This document shows, one piece after another, positions 57,747 through 64,000 of a DNA stretch of 64,000 nucleotides. The DNA lies in the NCBI RefSeq assembly GCF_018617385.1, contig NZ_JACSKA010000004.1:1-64000 (forward strand), in the 5' to 3' direction. Origin of the DNA: Exiguobacterium sp018617385 (GTDB lineage Bacteria; Bacillota; Bacilli; Exiguobacteriales; Exiguobacteriaceae). The notes beneath the pieces were generated by a model. The model worked only from the letters and a program-made list of their open reading frames with translations. It searched no databases and was not told the DNA's origin. A program made the translations under genes and the position numbers. Positions within the stretch are counted from its first letter, which is position 1; every line of letters begins with the position of its first letter.

Positions 57747-58903
57747 ACTCGTAACTCCTCCCGATACTCATCGACCCGATGTTTGATTCGTTCCATCGTG
57801 TCGTGCCCGAACGTCTCACACATTTCCTTCGCGATTTCAAATGCGATGACTGCCTCAACGACGAGGGAAGCGGCAGGCACGGCGCACGAGTCACTCCGCT
57901 CGATTTGAGCCAAAAATGCCTCTTTCGTATCAATATCGACCGATTGTAAGGGTTTATAGAGGGTCGGAATGGGCTTCATGACGGCTGAACAAAGGATCGG
58001 CATCCCCGTTGTCATGCCCCCTTCAAATCCACCGAGATGGTTACTGAGTCGCGTATATCCATTATCCCCGTATGCGATCGGGTCCATCACTTCAGAACCC
58101 GGACGATACGCCATTTCGAACCCTTCACCGAATTCAACACCTTTAAATGCGTTGACACTCATGACCGCTTGTGCGATTTTCGCATCCAGTTTACGGTCGT
58201 ACTGCACATACGAGCCAAGTCCCGGTACAACACCATGTACTTCTGTACACACGATCCCACCGATCGAGTCTCCATTTGCCTTGGCCTCATCGATGCGACG
58301 CATCATTCGCAACGCGGCCGCTTCATCTAACGTACGCACCGGTGACGCATCGACGACCGCTTGTGCTTCTTGAAGCGAATCGAATGTACGCGACTCCGCC
58401 CGTTCCCCACCAATCACTTTGACATAACTAAAGAGGGACACCCCGACTTGTTGAAGGAGTTGCTTACAGAAAGCCCCGACCGCGACACGAGCCGCTGTTT
58501 CTCTAGCGCTCGAACGCTCCAACACGTCACGTAAGTCTCGATGGTCATACTTCATCCCACCGACCAGGTCAGCATGTCCAGGTCTCGGCCGAGAGACGCG
58601 GCGTTTCACTTCGATGTCGCTTTCAATCGGTTCCGCCTGCATGACGTGTTTCCAATGCGTATGGTCTTTATTCTCAATCCAAAAAGTGATGGGTGCACCT
58701 GTGGTCACACCATGCCGTATTCCCGAACGAACTTCTACTTGGTCTGACTCGATTTGCATGCGGCGCCCTCTACCGTAACCAGATTGACGTTTTTTTAACT
58801 CCGCATTGATTTGCGCAATATCGATCGCGAGTCCGGCTGGAGCCCCTTCAATGATGACCGTCAGACCGGGACCATGTGATTCACCAGCTGTCAAATAACG
58901 CAT
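57740..58903 (-). CDS. aroC: Chorismate synthase
   Basis: Final shikimate step, FMN-dependent 1,4-elimination of phosphate from EPSP. The 387-residue protein has MRYLTAGESHGPGLT, GRGRRMQIESDQVEVRSG, RPGHADLVGGMKYDHRD and DPIAYGDNGYTR. GAGGTG lies 5 nt before the ATG; the stop overlaps aroB by 7 nt. Chorismate made here feeds menaquinone synthesis, which uses hepS/hepT/menG upstream. Confidence 0.95.
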   Translation of the reverse strand: MRYLTAGESHGPGLTVIIEGAPAGLAIDIAQINAELKKRQSGYGRGRRMQIESDQVEVRSGIRHGVTTGAPITFWIENKDHTHWKHVMQAEPIESDIEVKRRVSRPRPGHADLVGGMKYDHRDLRDVLERSSARETAARVAVGAFCKQLLQQVGVSLFSYVKVIGGERAESRTFDSLQEAQAVVDASPVRTLDEAAALRMMRRIDEAKANGDSIGGIVCTEVHGVVPGLGSYVQYDRKLDAKIAQAVMSVNAFKGVEFGEGFEMAYRPGSEVMDPIAYGDNGYTRLSNHLGGFEGGMTTGMPILCSAVMKPIPTLYKPLQSVDIDTKEAFLAQIERSDSCAVPAASLVVEAVIAFEIAKEMCETFGHDTMERIKHRVDEYREELRVW

Positions 58904-58912
58904 CCGATCACC

Positions 58913-59692
58913 TCATCCATCTATTTTTTCATAAAAGAAACTTTGCTTCATTACGTAGCCATAACGCTTCGGTTGGAAAATTTGTTCCGTTCCACCGACA
59001 AATAGCATCCCACCTGGACGTAACGCCCGTTGAAATGACGTATATACCTTCTCTTTCGCTTCTTCAGTGAAGTAGATCAAGACATTTCGACAGACGATCA
59101 AATCAAAGTTACGTTCGTACACATCCGCTAACAAGTTATGCTTCTTAAATGTCACGAGTTGCTTGATCTCATCTGAAATATAATAGTCGTCGCCACGACG
59201 GGTAAAGTAGCGCTTCTGAAACTCCTCCGGCAAATCGATGAGCGCCCGCTCATGGTACTTTCCTTGCTTCGCTTTTTCGATGACGACATCATCTAAGTCC
59301 GTGGCCATGATTGAAAATTGAGATGGGGCCAGATGTTTCGACAACAACATGGCAAGTGAGTATGGCTCTTCTCCTGTTGAACAGGCAGCACTCCATACGC
59401 GAAGCTTCCCTTGACTCGAGCGAATCAGATGCGGGAGGATGTCCTCTTCAAGCTGTTGCCAACGAATCGGGTTGCGATAAAATTCACTCACATTGATTGT
59501 CATCCGGTCGAGAAACTCCTCGTAAAGTTGACGATCTGTATCCATCGCCTTCAAATACTCCAAAAACGATGCATACCCCTTCTTTTCGCGTAATGCGACC
59601 ATACGGCGCTTCATCTGCGCCTCTTTATATAAGTTCAAGTCAATACCCGACTTGATATAAAACTTTTTTACAAAGATGGCATAATCATTCAT
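58913..59692 (-). CDS. cheR: Chemotaxis protein methyltransferase CheR
   Basis: SAM-dependent methyltransferase (259 residues) that methylates glutamates of chemoreceptors for adaptation. It has an N-terminal helical domain (NDYAIFVKKFYIKSGIDLNL), WSAACSTGEEPYSLAMLL (SAM motif) and FDLIVCRNVLIYFT. The start at 59692 gives the B. subtilis-like length; the longer frame upstream has no similarity. It implies flagellar motility in the organism. Confidence 0.94.
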   Translation of the reverse strand: MNDYAIFVKKFYIKSGIDLNLYKEAQMKRRMVALREKKGYASFLEYLKAMDTDRQLYEEFLDRMTINVSEFYRNPIRWQQLEEDILPHLIRSSQGKLRVWSAACSTGEEPYSLAMLLSKHLAPSQFSIMATDLDDVVIEKAKQGKYHERALIDLPEEFQKRYFTRRGDDYYISDEIKQLVTFKKHNLLADVYERNFDLIVCRNVLIYFTEEAKEKVYTSFQRALRPGGMLFVGGTEQIFQPKRYGYVMKQSFFYEKIDG

Positions 59693-59758
59693 CACCAATT
59701 TCAACCTCAATTCTTTCTCATTTCCGCATTCTTCTGATCTCAGGCAATTCAAAGGGAA

Positions 59759-59786
59759 TCAAAAAGGGACAGGTTTCCCCGTCCCT
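59759..59786 (-). terminator. Terminator of ndk
   Basis: On the minus strand GGGAC, inner GG/CC pairing and GTCCC are followed by TTTTTGATT, 8 nt past the ndk stop. Confidence 0.8.
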
Positions 59787-59793
59787 CGAAAAG

Positions 59794-60213
59794 TCATGAA
59801 ACGTGTGAAGCCACTTCAGCGAACCAAAGTGAGAGTTCACGTTCCGCGCTGTCCACACTATCAGAACCATGAATCACGTTTTGTGACATCGTCGATGCAA
59901 AATCGCCGCGAATCGTTCCTGGTTGAGCATCCACTGGCTTCGTCTTCCCGATCATTAAACGAGAGACGGCCACGATGTCTTCCCCTTCCCATTCCATCGC
60001 AACGACAGGACCAGAAGTCAAAAACTCAACCAATTCACCAAAGAACGGCTTTTCTTTATGCTCTGCGTAGTGTGCCTCTGCGACCTCAACTGACGGTGTC
60101 ACCATTTCGAGACGGTTCAACGTATATCCTTTGTTTTCGAAGCGTGAGATGATTTCCCCAATCAATCCACGTTTTACCCCATCAGGTTTAACCATTAAAA
60201 ATGTCTTTTCCAT
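59794..60213 (-). CDS. ndk: Nucleoside diphosphate kinase
   Basis: Transfers gamma-phosphate between nucleoside triphosphates and diphosphates through a phosphohistidine. The 139-residue enzyme has FLMVKPDGVKRGLIGEII, the active-site histidine in NVIHGSDSVDSAERE and TIRGDFA. It is about 10 residues shorter than usual at the C terminus, which does not remove catalytic residues. The start at 60213 follows GGGGGA; the frame extends upstream without similarity. Confidence 0.94.
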   Translation of the reverse strand: MEKTFLMVKPDGVKRGLIGEIISRFENKGYTLNRLEMVTPSVEVAEAHYAEHKEKPFFGELVEFLTSGPVVAMEWEGEDIVAVSRLMIGKTKPVDAQPGTIRGDFASTMSQNVIHGSDSVDSAERELSLWFAEVASHVS

Positions 60214-60304
60214 TCCCCAAATCCCCCTAAGTCTATAAATGTGTACGATGTACGTATTTAGTGTACACGGTCCGACACATTTTTGAAAGGGGTTACATGG
60301 GCAT

Positions 60305-61267
60305 TTACCATTTGCGTTTCCCAATATATTGCGCAATTTCAATTAACGATCGCTTGTCTGGAACATCCGGCAACCCGTCTAGTCGGCGGATGGCACGGTT
60401 GACGTAATGATCGATCGTCCGTTGACTGCGTTCTAACGTTCCGTTTCGTTGCACTTCCCGGACGAGAGATTTCGTCACTTCCGCATCCGTCGAAGCGTTC
60501 ACTTGACGGAGACGTTCATAAAAGTCAGGGTCCTCAGATGAATACAGGAGCGGTAACGTTTTATGACCGTGCTTCAAATCTTCCCCGACCGGCTTACCGA
60601 GTTGAAAACTCTTAGCCGTAAAATCGAGCAAGTCATCCGTCATTTGAAAAGCCATGCCGATGTCATATCCAAACAGGCTTAATTGCTTCACGGTTTGTGG
60701 AGACGCTCCAGAGATGACAGCTCCTGCCGCACAACTCGTTTCAATCAACAGAGCGGTCTTTCGCGCAATCCGATCTAAATAGCGCTTCGGTGATTGCCCC
60801 CACTCATATTGATCTTGGATTTGATTGATTTCACCGACACAGATTCGTTCCATCGTATCTGCCATGATGCGCATCACTTCTGGTGAATCAATTTCGGATA
60901 CGAGACGAATCGCTTCCCCGAATAACGTATTCCCTGTATACATCGCTACTGTTTCATCATATCGTTCCATCACGGTCGGTTTGCCACGACGGAGCATCGC
61001 GTCATCGATGACATCGTCATGCACGAGTGATGCCATATGAATCAACTCAAGACTTGAGGCAACTTTCGTCAAACGGATATCTTTCGTCTCACCGAACCCG
61101 GCGCTCAGTAAAACGAAGGCGGGTCGGATGCGCTTGCCACCGGCATCGAGTAATTGGCGCGATGCCGATTCAATGACAGGGTGGTCCGTCCTGACTCGAG
61201 TAGATAAGAATTGATCGATTTGATCAATCTCTCGGTTCATATGACGATAAAGTCGCTTCAAAGACAT
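60305..61267 (-). CDS. hepT: Heptaprenyl diphosphate synthase, catalytic component II
   Basis: Trans-prenyltransferase (320 residues) making the C35 side chain of menaquinone-7 with HepS. The first aspartate-rich motif SLVHDDVIDDAMLRRG, the second QMTDDLLDFTA, and GGKRIRPAFVLLS are complete. Follows menG by 3 nt. Confidence 0.94.
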   Translation of the reverse strand: MSLKRLYRHMNREIDQIDQFLSTRVRTDHPVIESASRQLLDAGGKRIRPAFVLLSAGFGETKDIRLTKVASSLELIHMASLVHDDVIDDAMLRRGKPTVMERYDETVAMYTGNTLFGEAIRLVSEIDSPEVMRIMADTMERICVGEINQIQDQYEWGQSPKRYLDRIARKTALLIETSCAAGAVISGASPQTVKQLSLFGYDIGMAFQMTDDLLDFTAKSFQLGKPVGEDLKHGHKTLPLLYSSEDPDFYERLRQVNASTDAEVTKSLVREVQRNGTLERSQRTIDHYVNRAIRRLDGLPDVPDKRSLIEIAQYIGKRKW

Positions 61268-61270
61268 GGT

Positions 61271-61972
61271 TCACCACTTCTTTCCTAGATGCATGGCACA
61301 TGCACCTCCGGAGAATGTCTTCACTTCGACTTGTTCAAACCCGGCATCTTCGAACATCCGCTTGAGCGTCAAACGGTCTGGGAACTGATCGGTCGACTCC
61401 TGCAACCATTTATATTGGTCGTATGAACCGGCAAATACCTTACCAAAAAGCGGCATGACCGTTCCAAAGTAAAAACGATACAACTCTTTAAAAAGCGGTG
61501 CTGTCGGTTGGCTCGTTTCAAGACATACGACCGTTCCACCCGGTTTCAAGACACGGTGCATTTCACGCAAGACCGTCATGTAGTCTGGAACGTTTCGGAG
61601 TCCAAACCCGATTGTGACATAGTCAAAGGAGTTGTCACCAAACGGAAGAGCCATCGCATTTCCATGAAGCAATTCGATGTTCGGCCAAGATTTGACCTTT
61701 TCCTCTCCCACTTTTAACATGTTCTCTGAAAAATCGAGTCCTTTCACAACACCCGTGTTTCCAGCAGCATCTGCCAATTGAATCGTCCAGTCAGCCGTCC
61801 CGCAACAAACGTCTAAACATTTAGCCCCCGGAAAGACGTTCATTTTTTTCATCGTTGTCCGTCGCCACCATTTATGAAGTCGGAAGCTGATAATCGAGTT
61901 CATCGTATCGTAGCTCGGAGAAATGGACTGAAATACTTCGTATACTTTTTGCTCTTTTTCTATCGGTTGCAA
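61271..61972 (-). CDS. menG: Demethylmenaquinone methyltransferase
   Basis: UbiE/MenG-type SAM methyltransferase (233 residues) that completes menaquinone. It shows VYEVFQSISPSYDTMNS, CLDVCCGTADWTIQLA, VKGLDFSENMLKVG and VTIGFGLRNVPD. The start is a TTG at 61972 with AAAGGATG at 7 nt; no closer ATG exists. Located between hepS and hepT, as in B. subtilis. Confidence 0.94.
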   Translation of the reverse strand: MQPIEKEQKVYEVFQSISPSYDTMNSIISFRLHKWWRRTTMKKMNVFPGAKCLDVCCGTADWTIQLADAAGNTGVVKGLDFSENMLKVGEEKVKSWPNIELLHGNAMALPFGDNSFDYVTIGFGLRNVPDYMTVLREMHRVLKPGGTVVCLETSQPTAPLFKELYRFYFGTVMPLFGKVFAGSYDQYKWLQESTDQFPDRLTLKRMFEDAGFEQVEVKTFSGGACAMHLGKKW

Positions 61973-61992
61973 CGCGTAACATCCTTTCCGTT

Positions 61993-62565
61993 CTAAGCGA
62001 CCGCATGCGCGAGCAACGTCGTGAGTTGCTCTTTTTGGTCTTGTCTAAGCGCTGTCGCTTTCTTTTCAATCATTCGTTTCCCGCTCGTTGTCAAATAAGG
62101 TTGTTCAATCAGTTCGGAAAGTGTTTGAATCAATCCGACGTTCGCTTCGAGCCAAACGTTCATTGAAACGTTCTTCTCAAGCAATAAGGTGCACTTCGCC
62201 GCATTGACCCGCTGTACAGACTGACCGAATCGATCACTGTATGATGATGGAAAGTCCGTCAAGATTTTATAAAACTGAGCCGATGCAAAGTCCCCGGCGA
62301 GCACTTTTAATTGGCGTGCCAAAGACCCGTTCGGGCTGCTGTTCACTTGGTCGTGTAAATCAAGCGCTTGATGTGCAAAATAGGTTGCCATCACGAGTTG
62401 TCGATGCTCAATCGATTCCAAATCAATCATCTCGACCATCCAACGAAGCAATAACATATCGACGGCTGGTACAACCTCGTGTTTCGTCAAATAGGGATGA
62501 TTCATACGTGTTTCGATTTGACGAGCAAGGTCTGTGACAACGAATTCATTTGTCAACTGTTCCAT
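61993..62565 (-). CDS. hepS: Heptaprenyl diphosphate synthase component I
   Basis: Non-catalytic partner of HepT (190 residues, mostly helical), needed for product length and activity. Family segments: VVPAVDMLLLRWMVEM, YFAHQALDLHDQVN and LAGDFASAQFYKIL. The start at 62565 follows GAGGGGGG; the frame upstream is unsupported. An extended -10 promoter TGCTATACT lies at 62604-62612. mtrB and folE, which precede hepS in B. subtilis, are missing. Confidence 0.9.
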   Translation of the reverse strand: MEQLTNEFVVTDLARQIETRMNHPYLTKHEVVPAVDMLLLRWMVEMIDLESIEHRQLVMATYFAHQALDLHDQVNSSPNGSLARQLKVLAGDFASAQFYKILTDFPSSYSDRFGQSVQRVNAAKCTLLLEKNVSMNVWLEANVGLIQTLSELIEQPYLTTSGKRMIEKKATALRQDQKEQLTTLLAHAVA

Positions 62566-62653
62566 GCTATCCCCCCTCGTCCACTTCATTGTCATTCTGA
62601 CATAGTATAGCACATTTTTGTCACATTCACGTCATTCGAACTCGCAAACCCAA

Positions 62654-62678
62654 CAAAAAAGCCGCCTTTCGGCGACTT
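62654..62678 (-). terminator. Terminator of hbs
   Basis: On the minus strand AG, one mismatch, CGCC, a GAAA tetraloop, GGCG and CT are followed by TTTTTTG. Confidence 0.8.
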
Positions 62679-62690
62679 ATGTATTGCAGA

Positions 62691-62963
62691 TTACTTGACC
62701 GCATCCTTGAGCGCTTTACCTGCTTTAAATGCAGGAACTTTGCTCGCTGGGATTTCGATATCTTCTTTTGTACGTGGGTTACGACCTTTACGGGCAGCAC
62801 GCTCACGAACTTCAAAAGTACCAAAACCGATCAATTGAATTTTCTCACCGTTTTGGAGTGCTTCAGTGATTGATTCAAACGTAGCTTCTACGATTTTCGT
62901 TGCTTCTTTTTTAGAAACATCGGCTTTCTCAGTAACAGCTTGGATCAATTCAGTTTTGTTCAT
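62691..62963 (-). CDS. hbs: DNA-binding protein HU
   Basis: Small basic nucleoid protein of 90 residues, close to B. subtilis HBsu. It has NKTELIQAVTEKADVSKKEA, the beta-arm core GFGTFEVRERAARKGRNP with the conserved proline for DNA intercalation, and the ending VPAFKAGKALKDAV. The ATG at 62963 follows AGGAGGTGAATCGTG; the in-frame GTG at 62966 is within the spacer. It is monocistronic between a strong promoter and a terminator. Confidence 0.97.
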   Translation of the reverse strand: MNKTELIQAVTEKADVSKKEATKIVEATFESITEALQNGEKIQLIGFGTFEVRERAARKGRNPRTKEDIEIPASKVPAFKAGKALKDAVK

Positions 62964-63001
62964 CACGATTCACCTCCTCTCACAGGGAGTTTACGGGATT
63001 A

Positions 63002-63030
63002 ATCATATCGTACAAACGTTGATATGACAA
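63002..63030 (-). promoter_or_regulatory. SigA-type promoter of hbs
   Basis: On the minus strand TTGTCA (63025-63030), 17 nt, TATGAT (63002-63007). Ten of twelve bases match consensus, as expected for an abundant protein. Confidence 0.8.
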
Positions 63031-63072
63031 CATTTTTTGCATGATTTCGCGACATTCACTATCAAAACAGGT

Positions 63073-63783
63073 TCAGTTGTTTAAAAACACGACCTCTCCT
63101 TGTTCATCAATTGTGTATCCTTGCGAATAAGCTGGGGCGAATGGAGCATCTTTATAGAGCAAATAACGAATGTCTTCGCCTATTTCCGGCGACTCATCCG
63201 TCTTTTGAAGCGCTTCCTTCACATCTTCTCGATAGTCTACAAACAGTTGTCCCGTGCCATCCACATAGATCGGAAGTTCACGGTCCGAATAAGGACTTGG
63301 AATGAACGGCTCTTCCGTGACAAAGATTTTATCATAATCGAGCGTGAACTGATTCTTACCTAATGATCCGTCAAATGGGAACTTGCCTTCTTTTGCCCGA
63401 AACGCGTTGATGTTCGTTTGAAGTTGCTGCAACCGCTCAGACACACGCAAGTCAATCAACTTCACAGTCGGTTCCGTCTCCACATCGACGAGGATATATT
63501 GGAACAACCCGCCACCTTCGAAACTATTCGCCGGTGGGTCCGCTAAATAACCGGGCACGAGACGAGCGAATTCAACTGGGTAACGCTCCATGAGAGGCGT
63601 TTCCGCCGGTTTTGTTTTGATTGGTAATACCCCAGATTGCTCACGATAGGCATCGACCGCACTTTGTACCGTATTCAATTGATCTTCATACGGGATATTG
63701 TTGGCCCGTTCTGAATCAGGAAACATACATCCAGCTAACAGTGTCGTCAAAATCAAACTGATAGCGACAATCTTTTTTTTCAT
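63073..63783 (-). CDS. yphF: YphF-like lipoprotein
   Basis: A 236-residue exported lipoprotein: signal peptide with lipobox LLAGC (Cys at about position 18), then a hydrophilic extracytoplasmic domain with no known catalytic motif. AGGAT precedes the ATG at 63783; the frame upstream of it belongs to yphE's other-frame shadow. In B. subtilis yphF lies next to spoIVA; here hbs follows directly. Confidence 0.85.
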   Translation of the reverse strand: MKKKIVAISLILTTLLAGCMFPDSERANNIPYEDQLNTVQSAVDAYREQSGVLPIKTKPAETPLMERYPVEFARLVPGYLADPPANSFEGGGLFQYILVDVETEPTVKLIDLRVSERLQQLQTNINAFRAKEGKFPFDGSLGKNQFTLDYDKIFVTEEPFIPSPYSDRELPIYVDGTGQLFVDYREDVKEALQKTDESPEIGEDIRYLLYKDAPFAPAYSQGYTIDEQGEVVFLNN

Positions 63784-63788
63784 CACGT

Positions 63789-63989
63789 TTATCCTCCAGT
63801 CGGTCCTGAGACGACGACAAAAATCATGATAACAGTCCCAAATAAGAAAATGATGAAGGCAATCAGTCTGACGAGCGTGGCGAACCAACCGCTCAGTTTC
63901 GTATGACTGAGTGCGACCATTAATGCAGCGATGGCGAAAGCCCCGATCCCTGCGAATGATATCCACATTTTAATGAGTGACGGTGTCAC
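63789..63989 (-). CDS. yphE: YphE-like DUF2768 membrane protein
   Basis: A 66-residue protein with two hydrophobic helices (about 5-27 and 36-60), matching B. subtilis YphE and the small DUF2768 family. The start is a GTG at 63989 with GGGGGATA upstream. It precedes yphF by 5 nt and is probably cotranscribed. Function unknown. Confidence 0.82.
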   Translation of the reverse strand: MTPSLIKMWISFAGIGAFAIAALMVALSHTKLSGWFATLVRLIAFIIFLFGTVIMIFVVVSGPTGG

Positions 63990-64000
63990 GTCTATCCCCC

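Noticed and set aside
60214..60304. Repeated GTACA strings and GTGTACAC palindrome upstream of ndk.
   Set aside because: Short, no clear promoter alignment, and common by chance at this length.
1..64000. tRNA or rRNA genes, rnpB, CRISPR arrays, phage att sites.
   Set aside because: None seen: no cloverleaf with CCA-end context, no regularly spaced repeats, no integrase. rnpB was looked for after gpsB and is not there.

Overview
The window looks like chromosomal core sequence from a low-to-mid-GC member of the Bacillales. Gene order closely follows the Bacillus subtilis hbs-hepS-menG-hepT-ndk-cheR-aro-ypi-qcr-ypj-bsh-cca-birA-pan-dinG-ypmAB-aspB-asnS-dnaD-nth-recU-ponA region. Several B. subtilis genes are missing from that order: spoIVA (between yphF and hbs), folE-mtrB, the aroH-trp-hisC-tyrA block (between aroB and aroA), ypjD-dapB-mgsA, ypoC and rnpB. 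Together with a short-form HisG plus HisZ, this fits a non-spore-forming Exiguobacterium-like organism. The genus is inferred; no similarity search was run.

Layout. 1-130: end of an IS3/IS150-type insertion sequence, directly beside a sugar O-acetyltransferase gene (148-702). 788-1711: a conserved TIM-barrel-like protein. 1748-8698 (minus): complete ten-gene histidine operon hisZGDCBHAFIE, mostly with ATGA stop/start overlaps, and the divergent histidinol-phosphatase gene hisJ (8809-9627). The two promoters lie on top of each other. 9779-23192 (mostly minus): accessory housekeeping genes. These are a dCMP deaminase-like protein, xpaC-telA, a sodium-dependent transporter, a lipid kinase in an operon with an OpuF-type osmolyte ABC transporter, a secreted 3D-domain wall protein, DUF2157/GDYXXLXY membrane proteins, a NUDIX hydrolase and a FAD monooxygenase. 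23610-32357 (minus): NERD-like protein, gpsB, ypsA, mrfB-mrfA (DNA repair), an unknown protein, ponA and recU.

32358-34236 is the least ordinary stretch. A DUF3800 gene on the plus strand is followed by a non-coding segment of about 650 bp bounded by long inverted repeats (each containing the same terminator-like hairpin). It carries two oppositely oriented copies of an ~82-nt element whose stems show compensatory base changes. It occupies the place where B. subtilis has ypoC.

34237-47873 (minus): nth, dnaD, asnS, aspB, tseB, ypmA, dinG; panBCD behind a long leader with an attenuator-like hairpin; and birA, cca, bshA, bshB1 (biotin control, tRNA CCA addition, bacillithiol synthesis). 47986-48861 (plus): a YitT-family protein, converging on a GreA-like gene with an apparent 1-nt frameshift. 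49426-63989 (minus): zinc metalloprotease, ypjA, the menaquinol:cytochrome c reductase qcrABC, ypiFBA, shikimate genes aroC-aroB-aroA, cheR, ndk, the menaquinone genes hepS-menG-hepT, HU, and yphF-yphE at the right edge. Menaquinone synthesis, chorismate supply and the quinol-oxidising bc complex therefore sit in one neighbourhood.
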